In this document: positions 21,247 through 31,661 of the stretch, piece by piece
Numbering within the stretch: the stretch's first letter is position 1
How the letters are laid out: each line of letters opens with the position of its first letter
Assembly: GCA_947449315.1 (NCBI GenBank)
Contig: CANFRC010000001.1
Span: forward strand, 173,793 to 237,792
Length of the DNA: 64,000 nucleotides
Reading direction: 5' to 3'
Source of the DNA: Bacteroidota bacterium
Lineage (GTDB): Bacteria > Bacteroidota > Bacteroidia > 2-12-FULL-35-15
Translations under genes and position numbers: made by a program
Notes under the pieces: generated by a model
Database searches by the model: none
The model's input: the letters and a program-made list of their open reading frames with translations, nothing else
What the model was told of the DNA's origin: nothing

Positions 21247-22014
21247 ATGAGAACTACTCCAATAATTTATATAGCATCATTTTGTTTAATTCTTGCTACT
21301 GTTTGTTGTTCCACTGCTCCAAAAATAATAAAAGTAGAAACAACGATGGTGGTATTAAATTCAAATTCTACCCCTAATGCAGATTCAGCATTAATAAAAA
21401 CGGTTCAACCCTTTAAATTAAAAATGGATTCGATAATGAATGAAGTTATCGGTTTCTCTGAACATGAGCTATTAAAAGGATTGCCTGAAAGTTCATTAGG
21501 AGATTTTGTTTCTGATGCCGTTTTAAAGAAAACGAACGACAAATATATACCGACAGATAAATCTGTTGCTGATATATGCCTTTTAAATAATGGAGGTTTA
21601 AGAAATCAACTTCCAAAAGGTGCTATTACTCTTGGAAATGTATTTGAACTAATGCCATTCGAAAACACCGTTGTTGTTTTAACGCTTAGCGGTGAAAAAA
21701 CAAAATTGCTATTTGAGTCACTCGTTGAAAACAACGGAGCACCTTTTTCTGGTGCAATTATAAAAACGAAAGGAAAAAAAATAACTGAATTAAAAATTGG
21801 CGGCCAAGATTTTGACATCAACAAGACATATAAAATTGTTACATCAGATTATTTAGCAGCAGGAGGTGATAAATATTTATTTTTTAATGCACCTTTAAAA
21901 ATAGAAACCCTGAACTATAAATTAAGAGATGCAATTATAGATTATATAAAAGACGAAACCGCTAAAGGCAATACAATAAAAGCGCAAACAGATGGAAGAA
22001 TCAAGTATCAGTAA
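21247..22014 (+). CDS. 5'-nucleotidase C-terminal domain lipoprotein
   Basis: Lipobox-like region (ATVCCST), SSLGDFVSDA, LNNGGLRNQLPKGAIT, YLAAGGDKY. Confidence 0.85.
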   Translation: MRTTPIIYIASFCLILATVCCSTAPKIIKVETTMVVLNSNSTPNADSALIKTVQPFKLKMDSIMNEVIGFSEHELLKGLPESSLGDFVSDAVLKKTNDKYIPTDKSVADICLLNNGGLRNQLPKGAITLGNVFELMPFENTVVVLTLSGEKTKLLFESLVENNGAPFSGAIIKTKGKKITELKIGGQDFDINKTYKIVTSDYLAAGGDKYLFFNAPLKIETLNYKLRDAIIDYIKDETAKGNTIKAQTDGRIKYQ

Positions 22015-22945
22015 TAGACGTGACTTTTTAAAAAAGACAGCTTTTGCAGGAGCTGGAATCCTTGCATTCAATGCAATACCTAACGAAGCGTTAGCAAAAA
22101 CGGAGATGGTTAAAATTACCATTTTACATACGAACGATGTGCATAGTCATATCGACCCCTTTCCTGATAATGACCCCAAATATGCTGGGTTGGGAGGTGT
22201 TTTAAGAAGAGCTGCTGTTATCAAAAAAATCAGGAATGAAGAAAAAAATGTTCTTTTATTAGATGCTGGCGATGTATTTCAAGGCACTCCATATTTCAAT
22301 ATGTACGGTGGCGAACTCGAATTAAAATTGATGAGCATGATGCAATATGATGCATCAACAATTGGAAATCATGATTTTGATAATGGCTTGGAAGGATTAG
22401 TGAAACAACTGCCAAACGCGAATTTCCCCTTCATTAGTGCGAATTATGATTTTACCGATACACCCATGGCTGGTAAAACAATTCCACATAAAATATTTAT
22501 TAAAGAAGGAATCAAGATCGGAGTTTTTGGTGTTGGCATTGAACTAGATGGTTTAGTAGATAAAAAAAATTACGGAAATACCAGATACGCTGATCCATTA
22601 ATTAAAGCAGCAGAAGCTTCACATTTCTTAAAATTCGAACAAAAATGTGATCTAATAATTTGTTTATCTCATCTTGGATATAAGTATGAAAATAAAAAAA
22701 TCAGCGATGTTATATTAGCAAAAGAATCTAAAAATATTGACATCATTTTGGGCGCGCATACCCATACATTCCTTGATACACCCATCTCATATAAGAATAG
22801 TGATGAAAAAGAAGTGTTGGTAGCACAGGTAGGTTGGGCAGGAATTCGACTAGGTAGAGTAGATTATATCTTCGAAAAAAAATCCAAAAAAAAGGCCGTA
22901 GAAGGTTACTCTATAAAAATTTTGAATAAGTCAATAGCAATATGA
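21992..22945 (+). CDS. TAT-signal metallophosphatase (5'-nucleotidase N-terminal domain)
   Basis: NRRDFLKKTAFAGAG twin-arginine signal, ILHTNDVHSH, GDVFQGTPY, GNHDFDNG, GAHTHTF. Confidence 0.9.
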   Translation: MEESSISNRRDFLKKTAFAGAGILAFNAIPNEALAKTEMVKITILHTNDVHSHIDPFPDNDPKYAGLGGVLRRAAVIKKIRNEEKNVLLLDAGDVFQGTPYFNMYGGELELKLMSMMQYDASTIGNHDFDNGLEGLVKQLPNANFPFISANYDFTDTPMAGKTIPHKIFIKEGIKIGVFGVGIELDGLVDKKNYGNTRYADPLIKAAEASHFLKFEQKCDLIICLSHLGYKYENKKISDVILAKESKNIDIILGAHTHTFLDTPISYKNSDEKEVLVAQVGWAGIRLGRVDYIFEKKSKKKAVEGYSIKILNKSIAI

Positions 22946-23083
22946 AAATTTTTTCAACTTTTTTTTCAAAATAAATGTCGAAACATAGTTAAAGTTATAT
23001 ATATTTACGTCGCAATAGCGGATAATATTGCCTTTAGAGGATACTAAACACAAGTTCAACATATAATAACTACAGAATCAGGA

Positions 23084-24517
23084 ATGGAGAAAGCATATAC
23101 AAAAGTATGGGAGAGTTGTCTGGGGATAATTAAAGACAATGTAAGTTCACAAAGTTTTAAAACATGGTTCGAACCAATAAAACCAGTCAAATTAAGCGCA
23201 AATGTATTAACAATACAGGTTCCTAGTCAATTTTTCTATGAATGGCTAGAAGAACATTACATTACCTTATTAAAGAAAACAATTAAAAAGGAGTTAGGGA
23301 CTGAGGGAAGATTAGAATACAGTATTATTATGGAAAACAACTATAATAATACATCAAAACCATATACTGTTAAAATACCTACTAACAATAAAAAAGAATT
23401 AAAGAATCCATCGGTTTCTATGCCGATTGATATTAATAATAATGGTATCCGTAATCCATTTATCATTCCAGGATTAAAAAAGGTGAATGTTGAATCTCAA
23501 TTGAATGCAAATTATTCATTTGAGAATTTGGTAGAAGGTGACTGTAACCGTTTGGCTCGTTCAGCAGGTTTTGCTGTTGCTAACAAACCAGGAGGAACTG
23601 CTTTTAACCCCTTATTGATTTATGGTGGTGTTGGTTTAGGAAAAACACATTTAGCGCATGCTATCGGGATTCAAATAAAAAATGAATTTCCTAATAAAAC
23701 TGTACTTTATGTTTCATCAGAGAAATTCACACAACAATATATTGATTCTGTAAGAAATAATAATCAAAATGATTTTGTTCATTTTTATCAAATGATTGAT
23801 GTTTTGATCATTGATGATGTTCAGTATTTTGCAGGTAAAGAAAAAACGCAAGATGTTTTCTTCCACATCTTCAATCACTTACACCAAACAGGAAAACAAT
23901 TGGTATTGACAGCTGATAAAGCACCCGTTGAGTTGCAAGGTTTTGAACAACGATTATTATCTCGTTTCAAATGGGGCTTAGCAGCTGATCTTCAAACCCC
24001 TGCTTTGGAAACCCGTATCGCTATCCTTGTGAAAAAAGTATATGCTGACGGATTAGATCTTCCAAAAGAAGTTATTGAATACCTAGCATACAGCATTACC
24101 ACCAATGTTCGCGAACTTGAAGGCGCACTTATTTCTTTATTGGCTCAATCGTCAATGAATAAAAAAGCAATTACATTGGAACTTGCAAAACAAATGATCG
24201 ACAAGTTTGTGAAAAACACAGCTCGTGAAGTATCAATTGATTATATTCAAAAAGTGGTTTGCGATTATTTCGATCTGCCTATCGAATTACTTAAGTCTAA
24301 AACCCGCAAACGTGAAGTTGTTCAGGCTCGCCAAATAGCAATGTATTTTGCTAAAAGTATGACAAAGTCATCATTGGCAACCATCGGACTGCATTGCGGT
24401 GGAAAAGATCATGCAACCGTTTTGCATGCTTGTCGTACAGTAAACAATTTAATGGATACTGATAAACGATTCAAAAATTACATTGAAGAACTTAATAAGA
24501 AAATAAGCATTCAATAA
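23084..24517 (+). CDS. dnaA: Chromosomal replication initiator protein DnaA
   Basis: SFKTWFEPI domain I, LLIYGGVGLGKTHLAHAI Walker A, DVLIIDDVQYFAGKEKTQ, GGKDHATVLHAC domain IV. Confidence 0.97.
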   Translation: MEKAYTKVWESCLGIIKDNVSSQSFKTWFEPIKPVKLSANVLTIQVPSQFFYEWLEEHYITLLKKTIKKELGTEGRLEYSIIMENNYNNTSKPYTVKIPTNNKKELKNPSVSMPIDINNNGIRNPFIIPGLKKVNVESQLNANYSFENLVEGDCNRLARSAGFAVANKPGGTAFNPLLIYGGVGLGKTHLAHAIGIQIKNEFPNKTVLYVSSEKFTQQYIDSVRNNNQNDFVHFYQMIDVLIIDDVQYFAGKEKTQDVFFHIFNHLHQTGKQLVLTADKAPVELQGFEQRLLSRFKWGLAADLQTPALETRIAILVKKVYADGLDLPKEVIEYLAYSITTNVRELEGALISLLAQSSMNKKAITLELAKQMIDKFVKNTAREVSIDYIQKVVCDYFDLPIELLKSKTRKREVVQARQIAMYFAKSMTKSSLATIGLHCGGKDHATVLHACRTVNNLMDTDKRFKNYIEELNKKISIQ

Positions 24518-24538
24518 ATAGTTGAAAACTACCATCTA

Positions 24539-24573
24539 AAAAATAGGAATCAGTTAATCTGATTCCTATTTTT
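24539..24573 (+). terminator. Intrinsic terminator after dnaA
   Basis: Perfect 15-bp stem aaaaataggaatcag / ctgattcctattttt with 5-nt loop. Confidence 0.85.
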
Positions 24574-24725
24574 GTTTTTAAACCTTTAGTGCATGAAAAT
24601 TAATTACTTTCATACGTGATATCGGTGAGGAAAATTAAGAAACTCAGAACTATTATCTTCTTAAATTTACTTCGTAAAAAAGAATAGCACACATAAGATT
24701 TTAGCACTTCATTTTTTTATTTTCT

Positions 24726-25193
24726 ATGACGAATATTTTAATGGTATGCCTGGGCAACATCTGCCGCTCCCCTCTCGCTGAAGGCATTTTAAGAGCGAAA
24801 ACCGAAAAATTGGGCCTCAATGTAAAAATTGATTCTGCCGGCACATCGAATTATCATATTGGTGAACATCCTGATAAACGCACTGTTCTCAATGCAATGA
24901 ATCACGGCATTGATGTTTCAAAATTAAAAGCGCGTCAATTTATTGTTGATGACTTTGATGCTTTCGATCGTATTTTTGTGATGGACAGTTCCAATTATTC
25001 CGATGTTATTTCTTTAGCCCGAAATAATGATGATAAAAGAAAAGTTGAATTACTTCTGAATTGTGTTTATCCCATGTCCAACATGTCGGTTCCTGATCCT
25101 TATTTTGGTGGTGAACAAGGGTTTGAAAATGTATATATTTTGCTAGACAAAGCATGTGAATTAATTGCTGAGTCTCTACAAACAACTAGTTAA
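24726..25193 (+). CDS. Low molecular weight protein-tyrosine-phosphatase
   Basis: MVCLGNICRSPLAEG (CX5R) and VPDPYFGG motifs. Confidence 0.93.
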   Translation: MTNILMVCLGNICRSPLAEGILRAKTEKLGLNVKIDSAGTSNYHIGEHPDKRTVLNAMNHGIDVSKLKARQFIVDDFDAFDRIFVMDSSNYSDVISLARNNDDKRKVELLLNCVYPMSNMSVPDPYFGGEQGFENVYILLDKACELIAESLQTTS

Positions 25194-25204
25194 ATAGAAA
25201 ATCA

Positions 25205-25918
25205 ATGTCAGAAAAAGGAATACTCTATCTTATACCCACAACGCTTGGAGAAACAGCTGAAACAGCAGATGTTATTCCTGTTAAAATAAATGAGATCATA
25301 AATACTATAGATGAATACATTGTTGAAAATGAAAAATCGGCCCGGCATTACCTAAAAAAAATGGGTATTAAAAAACCTTTACAAGAAATAATACTGCACC
25401 CCTTGAATCAGCACACTGGTTCAGTTGATTTGTCAGTCTATCTTAAATCAATTCATTTAGGCAAGAACATTGGTGTAATTTCAGAAGCAGGTTGTCCTGG
25501 AGTTGCTGACCCTGGTGCTGAAGTAGTAAAGATGGCTCATGCCAATCATATTAAAGTTGTTCCATTGGTCGGACCCTCTTCTATTTTATTGGCACTTATG
25601 GCTTCCGGGTTTAACGGGCAAAGTTTTACATTCAATGGTTATCTGCCAAAAGAAAGATCAGAACGAATAAAAAAAATTAAGGAGCTGGAACGATTAGCTT
25701 ACCAAAAGGATCAAACACAATTATTTATTGAAACGCCTTATCGAAATATGCATATTTTGGATGATGTTTTAACTAGTTGTGAATCCAAAACAAAATTATG
25801 CATCGCTTGTGACATCACGCTTCCTTCTGAGTTCATAAAAACAAAAACTGTTTTTGATTGGAAAAAACAAGTTCCGGATATCGCAAAAAGACCTACCATT
25901 TTTTTAATCTATAAGTAA
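25205..25918 (+). CDS. Tetrapyrrole-methylase-fold SAM-dependent methyltransferase (short RsmI-like)
   Basis: GVISEAGCPGVADPGAEVV, PLVGPSSILLALMASGFNGQSF, FIETPYRN. Confidence 0.85.
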   Translation: MSEKGILYLIPTTLGETAETADVIPVKINEIINTIDEYIVENEKSARHYLKKMGIKKPLQEIILHPLNQHTGSVDLSVYLKSIHLGKNIGVISEAGCPGVADPGAEVVKMAHANHIKVVPLVGPSSILLALMASGFNGQSFTFNGYLPKERSERIKKIKELERLAYQKDQTQLFIETPYRNMHILDDVLTSCESKTKLCIACDITLPSEFIKTKTVFDWKKQVPDIAKRPTIFLIYK

Positions 25919-26070
25919 GTATTCATTTTCAAAAACTGTACATTGCAGAATAATTTTGTAACATTCTAGGCAACACCGGATACCTAAAAAATATTTCTTG
26001 AACATTCCTTACCACTGAAACGAAATTAAAATCGAAATAAAATGGAACTTGTAGAGAATGTTTTGTCGGA

Positions 26071-27021
26071 TTACAGACGTTTGTCAATTTGGTATTTGTT
26101 TCTGTCGCTAGAGTTACGGGAAATAAGCTCCCCTAAAAAGCCTGCAAGAAACAACTGAGTACCAATCACCATAGCAACCAACGCTAAATAAAATAGAGGT
26201 TTATCGGTAACATCCCTGGTTGGAATAAGATAATGTGACTTGTATAATTTTTCAAAAATAAGTGCTAAAGAAACGCAGCCACCAAACAAGAAGGACAGAG
26301 TTCCCCATAGACCAAAAAAGTGCATCGGACGCTTACCAAATTTAGAAACAAAAGTGATGGACATAAGGTCCAGAAAACCATTGATGAAACGCTCAAATCC
26401 AAATTTTGTAACACCATATTTCCGTTCACGGTGCTGAACAACTTTCTCCTCAATTTTAGTAAATCCAGCCCATTTTGCAATAACCGGTATGTAACGATGC
26501 ATTTCTCCGTAAACCTCTATATTTTTAACCACCTCTTTTTTATAGGCTTTCAATCCGCAATTAAAATCATGCAAATTATTAATGCCGCTAGCCTTGCGCG
26601 TTGCCCAATTAAATAATTTGGTAGGTATCGTTTTGGAGATCGGGTCATATCGCTTTGCTTTCCAGCCAGAGACAAGGTCCAAACCATCTACAGAAATCAT
26701 TTTAAAAAGATCAGGGATTTCGTCCGGTGAATCCTGTAGATCAGCATCCATGGTGATAATAACATCACCTTGTGCGGCTTCAAACCCCGTATTTAAGGCT
26801 GCTGATTTGCCATAATTCCTTCGAAATTTTATGCCTCTTATATCTTTATTCTTTGCTGATAACTGCTCCACTACACTCCATGACTTATCTTTTGACCCAT
26901 CGTCTATTAAAATAATCTCATAAGAATAGGAAAAGGTAGACATGACGCGTTCTATCCATTCGCATAGCTCAGGCAACGATTCTTCTTCGTTATATAAAGG
27001 AATAACAACTGAAATATTCAT
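26071..27021 (-). CDS. Glycosyltransferase family 2 (dolichol-P-mannose synthase/ArnC/GtrB-like)
   Basis: VVIPLYNEEESL, IDDGSKD, MDADLQDSPDEIP; two C-terminal TM segments. Confidence 0.92.
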   Translation of the reverse strand: MNISVVIPLYNEEESLPELCEWIERVMSTFSYSYEIILIDDGSKDKSWSVVEQLSAKNKDIRGIKFRRNYGKSAALNTGFEAAQGDVIITMDADLQDSPDEIPDLFKMISVDGLDLVSGWKAKRYDPISKTIPTKLFNWATRKASGINNLHDFNCGLKAYKKEVVKNIEVYGEMHRYIPVIAKWAGFTKIEEKVVQHRERKYGVTKFGFERFINGFLDLMSITFVSKFGKRPMHFFGLWGTLSFLFGGCVSLALIFEKLYKSHYLIPTRDVTDKPLFYLALVAMVIGTQLFLAGFLGELISRNSSDRNKYQIDKRL

Positions 27022-27152
27022 ATCTGGACAAATATATATACAAATTACGAATCTAAACGAATTTCCAATTCAGGAATTCATACAATTTATGATTTTTAAC
27101 AAGAAGCTTTTCAAAAAATGAGAATAATCTTCATCTCTTTCATATTTGTTTT

Positions 27153-27181
27153 TTGTACTTCGAATAAAATTCCTACTTTTG
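27153..27181 (+). promoter_or_regulatory. Candidate promoter of ffs
   Basis: TTG (27153-27155) - 18 nt - TACTTTTG (27174-27181), ending just before the RNA 5' end. Confidence 0.6.
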
Positions 27182-27183
27182 TG

Positions 27184-27281
27184 CGGGGTAAGTCTCATAC
27201 AACCAGCTCCCTTCAACCCTCCAGGTGCGGAAGCAAGCAAAGGTACTAGGTTGAGCGGTGTGATATGAGTAGCTTGCCCCT
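27184..27281 (+). ncRNA. ffs: Signal recognition particle RNA, small bacterial (4.5S-like) type
   Basis: Conserved apical ccaggtgcggaagcaagcaaaggta (GGAA tetraloop); terminal helix ggggtaag (27185-27192) / cttgcccc (27273-27280); followed by a T-run. Confidence 0.93.
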
Positions 27282-27395
27282 TCTTTTTTTCTCTTTTCAA
27301 AAGAGTTATCCTATACTTTTCCACATTCAGTAATTCATCCGCGGATCTTTTTAATTTTGCTGAAACAACTTAACCCTTTTCAAAAATACAGACAT

Positions 27396-28043
27396 ATGAA
27401 ATTTTTTATTGATACAGCAAATCTTGCACAAATTAAGGAAGCACAAGATCTTGGCGTTTTAGATGGTGTTACTACAAACCCATCATTAATGGCGAAAGAA
27501 GGGATCAAAGGCGAAAAAAATATTTTGAAACATTATGTAGATATCTGTAAAATAGTAACTGGAGATGTCAGCGCAGAAGTAATTGCAACAGATTACGCAG
27601 GAATGGTAAAAGAAGGAGAGGCATTGGCTAAACTTCATAAACAGATCGTTGTAAAAATACCGATGATTAAAGATGGTATTAAAGCAATAAAATACTTTTC
27701 TAAAAAAGGAATTCGTACGAACTGTACCTTAGTATTTTCTGCAGGTCAAGCCTTGTTAGCAGCGAAAGCTGGTGCAAGTTATGTTTCTCCATTCATTGGC
27801 CGTCTGGATGACGTTTCCACAGATGGATTGCGATTAATAGAAGATATTCGTCTGATCTATGATAACTATGCGTATGAGACTGAAATACTTGCAGCTTCTG
27901 TTCGTCACCCCATGCATATTATCAATTGTGCTCAAATAGGTGCAGACGTGGTAACCTGTCCATTAAGTGCTATCACAGCATTGTTGAAGCACCCTTTAAC
28001 TGACAGTGGATTAGCTCAGTTTTTGGCGGATGCTAAAAAATAA
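27396..28043 (+). CDS. fsa: Fructose-6-phosphate aldolase / transaldolase (TalC/FSA family)
   Basis: [38 protein letters not shown] start at 27357 trimmed to the ATG at 27396. Confidence 0.93.
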   Translation: MKFFIDTANLAQIKEAQDLGVLDGVTTNPSLMAKEGIKGEKNILKHYVDICKIVTGDVSAEVIATDYAGMVKEGEALAKLHKQIVVKIPMIKDGIKAIKYFSKKGIRTNCTLVFSAGQALLAAKAGASYVSPFIGRLDDVSTDGLRLIEDIRLIYDNYAYETEILAASVRHPMHIINCAQIGADVVTCPLSAITALLKHPLTDSGLAQFLADAKK

Positions 28044-28049
28044 TTTTCT

Positions 28050-28085
28050 GAATGCAGTAGGTAATGAAACGATTACTTACTGCAT
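28050..28085 (+). terminator. Intrinsic terminator after fsa
   Basis: aatgcagtaggtaat / attacttactgcatt stem followed by T-run. Confidence 0.8.
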
Positions 28086-28126
28086 TTTTTGCCTTTCTCA
28101 ATTAGAATAACCCACTTGACATATCA

Positions 28127-28747
28127 ATGCTTTTACGCATCAATTCCGAAAAGCCTAATTACAATGAAATTGCTCAGGTGATTGCTTGTCTGCGTGATGG
28201 CGGAGTTGTTATATATCCTACAGACACAGTTTATGGAATAGGATGCGATATTCATAAGCAAAGAGCTGTAGAGCGTGTTTGCAAAATAAAGGGAATCGAT
28301 GCTGAAAAAGCAAATTTCTCCTTCATTTGTTCTGATCTAAGCCATCTTTCCGACTTCACTAAACCAATTTCTACAGCTACTTATAAAGTAATGAAGAAAG
28401 CCCTTCCAGGCCCCTTTACTTTTATTCTAGAAGCCAACAATAACGTACCGAAATTATTCAAAAGCAAAAAGAAAACAGTTGGAATTCGTATTCCTGACAA
28501 TAACATTTGTTTGGAAATTGTGAAACAATTGGGCAATCCGATCATGAGCACATCTGTACATGATGAAGATGAATTAATAGAATACACCACTGACCCTGAA
28601 CGAATCCATGAAAAATATAAAAACCTTGTCGATATAGTTATCGCAGGAGGATATGGAAACAATCAAGCATCCACGATTGTTGACTGCACAGATGGAGATT
28701 TCTCCATCTTACGTCAAGGATTGGGTGTGTTAGAAGATTTTTTGTAG
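28127..28747 (+). CDS. YrdC/Sua5/YciO family protein (threonylcarbamoyl-AMP synthase-like)
   Basis: [39 protein letters not shown] motifs. Confidence 0.88.
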   Translation: MLLRINSEKPNYNEIAQVIACLRDGGVVIYPTDTVYGIGCDIHKQRAVERVCKIKGIDAEKANFSFICSDLSHLSDFTKPISTATYKVMKKALPGPFTFILEANNNVPKLFKSKKKTVGIRIPDNNICLEIVKQLGNPIMSTSVHDEDELIEYTTDPERIHEKYKNLVDIVIAGGYGNNQASTIVDCTDGDFSILRQGLGVLEDFL

Positions 28748-28896
28748 TGTCGAAATTTCTTTTTTTATGTTCCTTGAAGATCAAAGAAGAAGAATATATT
28801 ATTTCATTGGATCTATTTTCCTTTAAAACAACATTTTTTTAAGGGGTGATTGGCTGAGATGACCATCAAATAAAAACAAACTATTTCAGCGACAAT

Positions 28897-30849
28897 CTAT
28901 TTTCCGATTACTTTAAATTCGGTTCGTCTGTTCATTGCACGATTGATGTCGGTATCATTTTTTACTTTTGGTCGTGTGTCTCCATAACCTTTGTAAGTAA
29001 GGCGTTTTGCATCAATTCCATTTGCAATCAAATAATCATAAACGGTTTTAGCACGATTTAAAGAAAGTGTAAGATTCATTTTTTTATCTCCAACATTATC
29101 GGTGTGACCGCTTAATTCACCTCGCATTGTCTTGTTTTGATTTAAAAAAGCGACTAGTTTATTTAATTCAGCTTTTGATTCTGGCTTTAAATCAAATTTT
29201 GCTGTTTCAAAAAAAACATTTTTTAATTCAATAAAAGAACCTGTATCTATTGGCTGCATTGGGACATCCATTAAAAAAGGTTTTGTCTTATCTGTCAACT
29301 CCTTTAAAGCAAAATTTTCAGAATAAAATAAATATCCAGGCTGAGTAACATTTAATGCGTAATCCTTATCCACTGGTAAGGTGACCAAGAACTCACCATT
29401 ACCAGCATTTGCGTCTGAAACGATCATACTTTTTCCAGTTGCAAGATCGATCAATTCGAAATGAGCTCCTAAGGGAGCTTTCGTTTTTGCATCATATACT
29501 CTTCCCTTAAAATAGGTAATCAAATCAGGGCGGGCTTCTTTATATAAATCAAATTGATATAGATCTAAACCGCCAATACCTCCCTCTCTGTCAGAGGCGA
29601 AATAAGCTATATCACCAGAAGCACCTACTAATAAGCTGTTTTCATCACCATATGTGTTTAAGGGATAACCTAAATTTACAGGAGCACCCCATTCACCTTT
29701 ATCATTTTTACGAACCACATAAATATCTGCCCCACCCATTCCTACTCTTCCATCTGTACTAAAGTAGAGTGTTTTTCCATCTGGATGAATAAAAACAGAC
29801 TGCTCATTCCCCTTTGAATTTACTTTAGAACCAAGGTTTACTGGTGCCCCCCAACTTCCATCATCTTTTAAAGTGGAAACATAAATATCGTGCTCTCCCA
29901 TTCCGCCCGGTCGATTACTTACAAAATATAAACTTTTTCCATCCGAAGAAAAGGAAGGCTGTGTTTCTCTGAAAGAAGTATTTACAACGGGTCCAAGATT
30001 ATAGGGCTTAGACCAGGCATCACCCACTTTTTGAGTATAAAAAATATCGCAACCACCGTATCCTTTTCTTGCGGGCCCAAAACTTCCAGCATTATCCTGA
30101 CAAACAGTAAAAAACAAAACCTGCCCATCTACTGAGAGGCTAGGTGCACCTTCGTTTCCAGGAGTATTGATGCCTGCTCCAGGAAGCAAAAAGGCTTTTT
30201 GCCATATACCATTTACTTTTTTACTCACCATAAAATCTTCCTGTGTTGCAATCTGTTCTGTTCTATTATTTCTAGTAAATAAAAAAGTTTGATCATCAGC
30301 AGTAACAGCAGGAAAGTATTCACTATAAATAGAATTGATCCCCTCCCCCATATTTTTTGGTTCAAATTGAACGGGATGTTTCTTTGCTTCAATTGCAAAA
30401 ATGCAATTCTTTAATTGCATTTCCGCAATATCTTTTGAATCGGGATTCATGGATGCTTTGGTCAAAAACCTCTCGTAATCTTGCTTTGCCTCTGCATATT
30501 TACCAACTTTTATTTCCAATTGAGCCAAATTAAAAAAGTTGTTTAAATTAAATCTAGGATTTATTTCTATTCCTTTTATGTATTCGTCAATAGATTTTTG
30601 AAGCTGTCTTTGCTCTTGCAAGATATCTGCAAGTAACAGATGAGGTTCAATAAATACAGGATCCTTTTGTATCGCTTTTGCTAATTCCTCTTTTGCCTTT
30701 TCTAACTGATTCGACTGGTATAATTTAATGGCACTTTCAAAAGCTGAAATAGCTTTTTTGTTGGTAGAGGTGTATTTCCCTGGAGGAAGTTGCGCTTTAC
30801 AAGAAGCGATTGTGGTAATAATAAAAAATAGGAGAAGAAACTGTTTCAT
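28897..30849 (-). CDS. OmpA-family lipoprotein with TPR, PD40 beta-propeller and carboxypeptidase-regulatory-like domains (PorE-like)
   Basis: TPR start; repeated FSSDGKSLYFVSNRPGGMGEHDIYVS units; YFKGRVYDAKTKAPLGA CRD-like; C-terminal GELSGHTDNVGDKKMNLTLSLNRAKTVYDYLI OmpA domain. Confidence 0.85.
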   Translation of the reverse strand: MKQFLLLFFIITTIASCKAQLPPGKYTSTNKKAISAFESAIKLYQSNQLEKAKEELAKAIQKDPVFIEPHLLLADILQEQRQLQKSIDEYIKGIEINPRFNLNNFFNLAQLEIKVGKYAEAKQDYERFLTKASMNPDSKDIAEMQLKNCIFAIEAKKHPVQFEPKNMGEGINSIYSEYFPAVTADDQTFLFTRNNRTEQIATQEDFMVSKKVNGIWQKAFLLPGAGINTPGNEGAPSLSVDGQVLFFTVCQDNAGSFGPARKGYGGCDIFYTQKVGDAWSKPYNLGPVVNTSFRETQPSFSSDGKSLYFVSNRPGGMGEHDIYVSTLKDDGSWGAPVNLGSKVNSKGNEQSVFIHPDGKTLYFSTDGRVGMGGADIYVVRKNDKGEWGAPVNLGYPLNTYGDENSLLVGASGDIAYFASDREGGIGGLDLYQFDLYKEARPDLITYFKGRVYDAKTKAPLGAHFELIDLATGKSMIVSDANAGNGEFLVTLPVDKDYALNVTQPGYLFYSENFALKELTDKTKPFLMDVPMQPIDTGSFIELKNVFFETAKFDLKPESKAELNKLVAFLNQNKTMRGELSGHTDNVGDKKMNLTLSLNRAKTVYDYLIANGIDAKRLTYKGYGDTRPKVKNDTDINRAMNRRTEFKVIGK

Positions 30850-30884
30850 AGAATTAACATTTCAATTATTGAGCCAGGATAAAT

Positions 30885-31523
30885 TTAGGGAATATTCATG
30901 TATTTATGTGTCTGTAATGAAACATTCCATTTCGGATGAGCCATCACATAATCAACTATTAAAGGCATCATTTCTTTGGATCTGCTCCATTCGGGCTGCA
31001 TGAACAATTTACATGCTGCAGTTACATATTGTGCGTTTTTTTCAGCCCACTCAAAATCATTTTTATTATGGATAATAATCTTCAGCTCATTTGCTTTTGA
31101 AAAATTTTCTGGTAAAGGCGCACTATTTTTTTTTGGAGAAAGGCAAACCCAGTCCCACTTACCTGTCAACAAATAAGCTCCTGAAGTTTCTATAAAGGTT
31201 TGGATACCATTCTTTTTAAATTGTTCTGTTATGTATTCCAAATTATACATACTGGGCTCTCCACCTGTTACCACAACCGCTTTTCCTGGAAATCTACTCG
31301 CATTTGCAACAATGATATCTGCATTTGTAAGAGGATGCAATGATGCGTTCCAGCTCTCTTTTACATCACACCAATGACATCCCACATCGCAGCCGCCAAC
31401 ACGAATAAAATAAGCAGGTTTACCAGAATGAAATCCTTCACCTTGAATGGTATAAAACTCTTCCATTAAAGGCAACTCCAAGCCTTTTTCTAATAGTGTA
31501 ATATTTTTTTCTTGCCTTTCCAT
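30885..31523 (-). CDS. queE: 7-carboxy-7-deazaguanine synthase (radical SAM)
   Basis: FYTIQGEGFHSGKPAYFIRVGGCDVGCHWCD (CX3CX2C), VVVTGGEPSMYNL. Confidence 0.92.
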   Translation of the reverse strand: MERQEKNITLLEKGLELPLMEEFYTIQGEGFHSGKPAYFIRVGGCDVGCHWCDVKESWNASLHPLTNADIIVANASRFPGKAVVVTGGEPSMYNLEYITEQFKKNGIQTFIETSGAYLLTGKWDWVCLSPKKNSAPLPENFSKANELKIIIHNKNDFEWAEKNAQYVTAACKLFMQPEWSRSKEMMPLIVDYVMAHPKWNVSLQTHKYMNIP

Positions 31524-31661
31524 TATACTCTTTCGCTTATTTCTGCCGCTTGCCTATTAAGTCGACTGATTTATTACTTTTTTCATTTTAAACGTAATGT
31601 ATGTCTGCGTAGTAGTCATTTTTTTATCTTTTAAAAGTGTTATTGCGACTAGCTAAACATA

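Noticed and set aside
22946-23083. Possible oriC upstream of dnaA
   Set aside because: I could not find clustered DnaA boxes (TTATCCACA-like), and dnaN/recF/gyrB are not adjacent; a GC-skew analysis would be needed
26240-26816. Several plus-strand ORFs inside the GT2 gene
   Set aside because: Antisense to a well-supported glycosyltransferase CDS; low-quality translations
27070-27324. 84-aa minus-strand ORF across the SRP RNA
   Set aside because: Antisense to a clear ffs gene with conserved structure; no protein features
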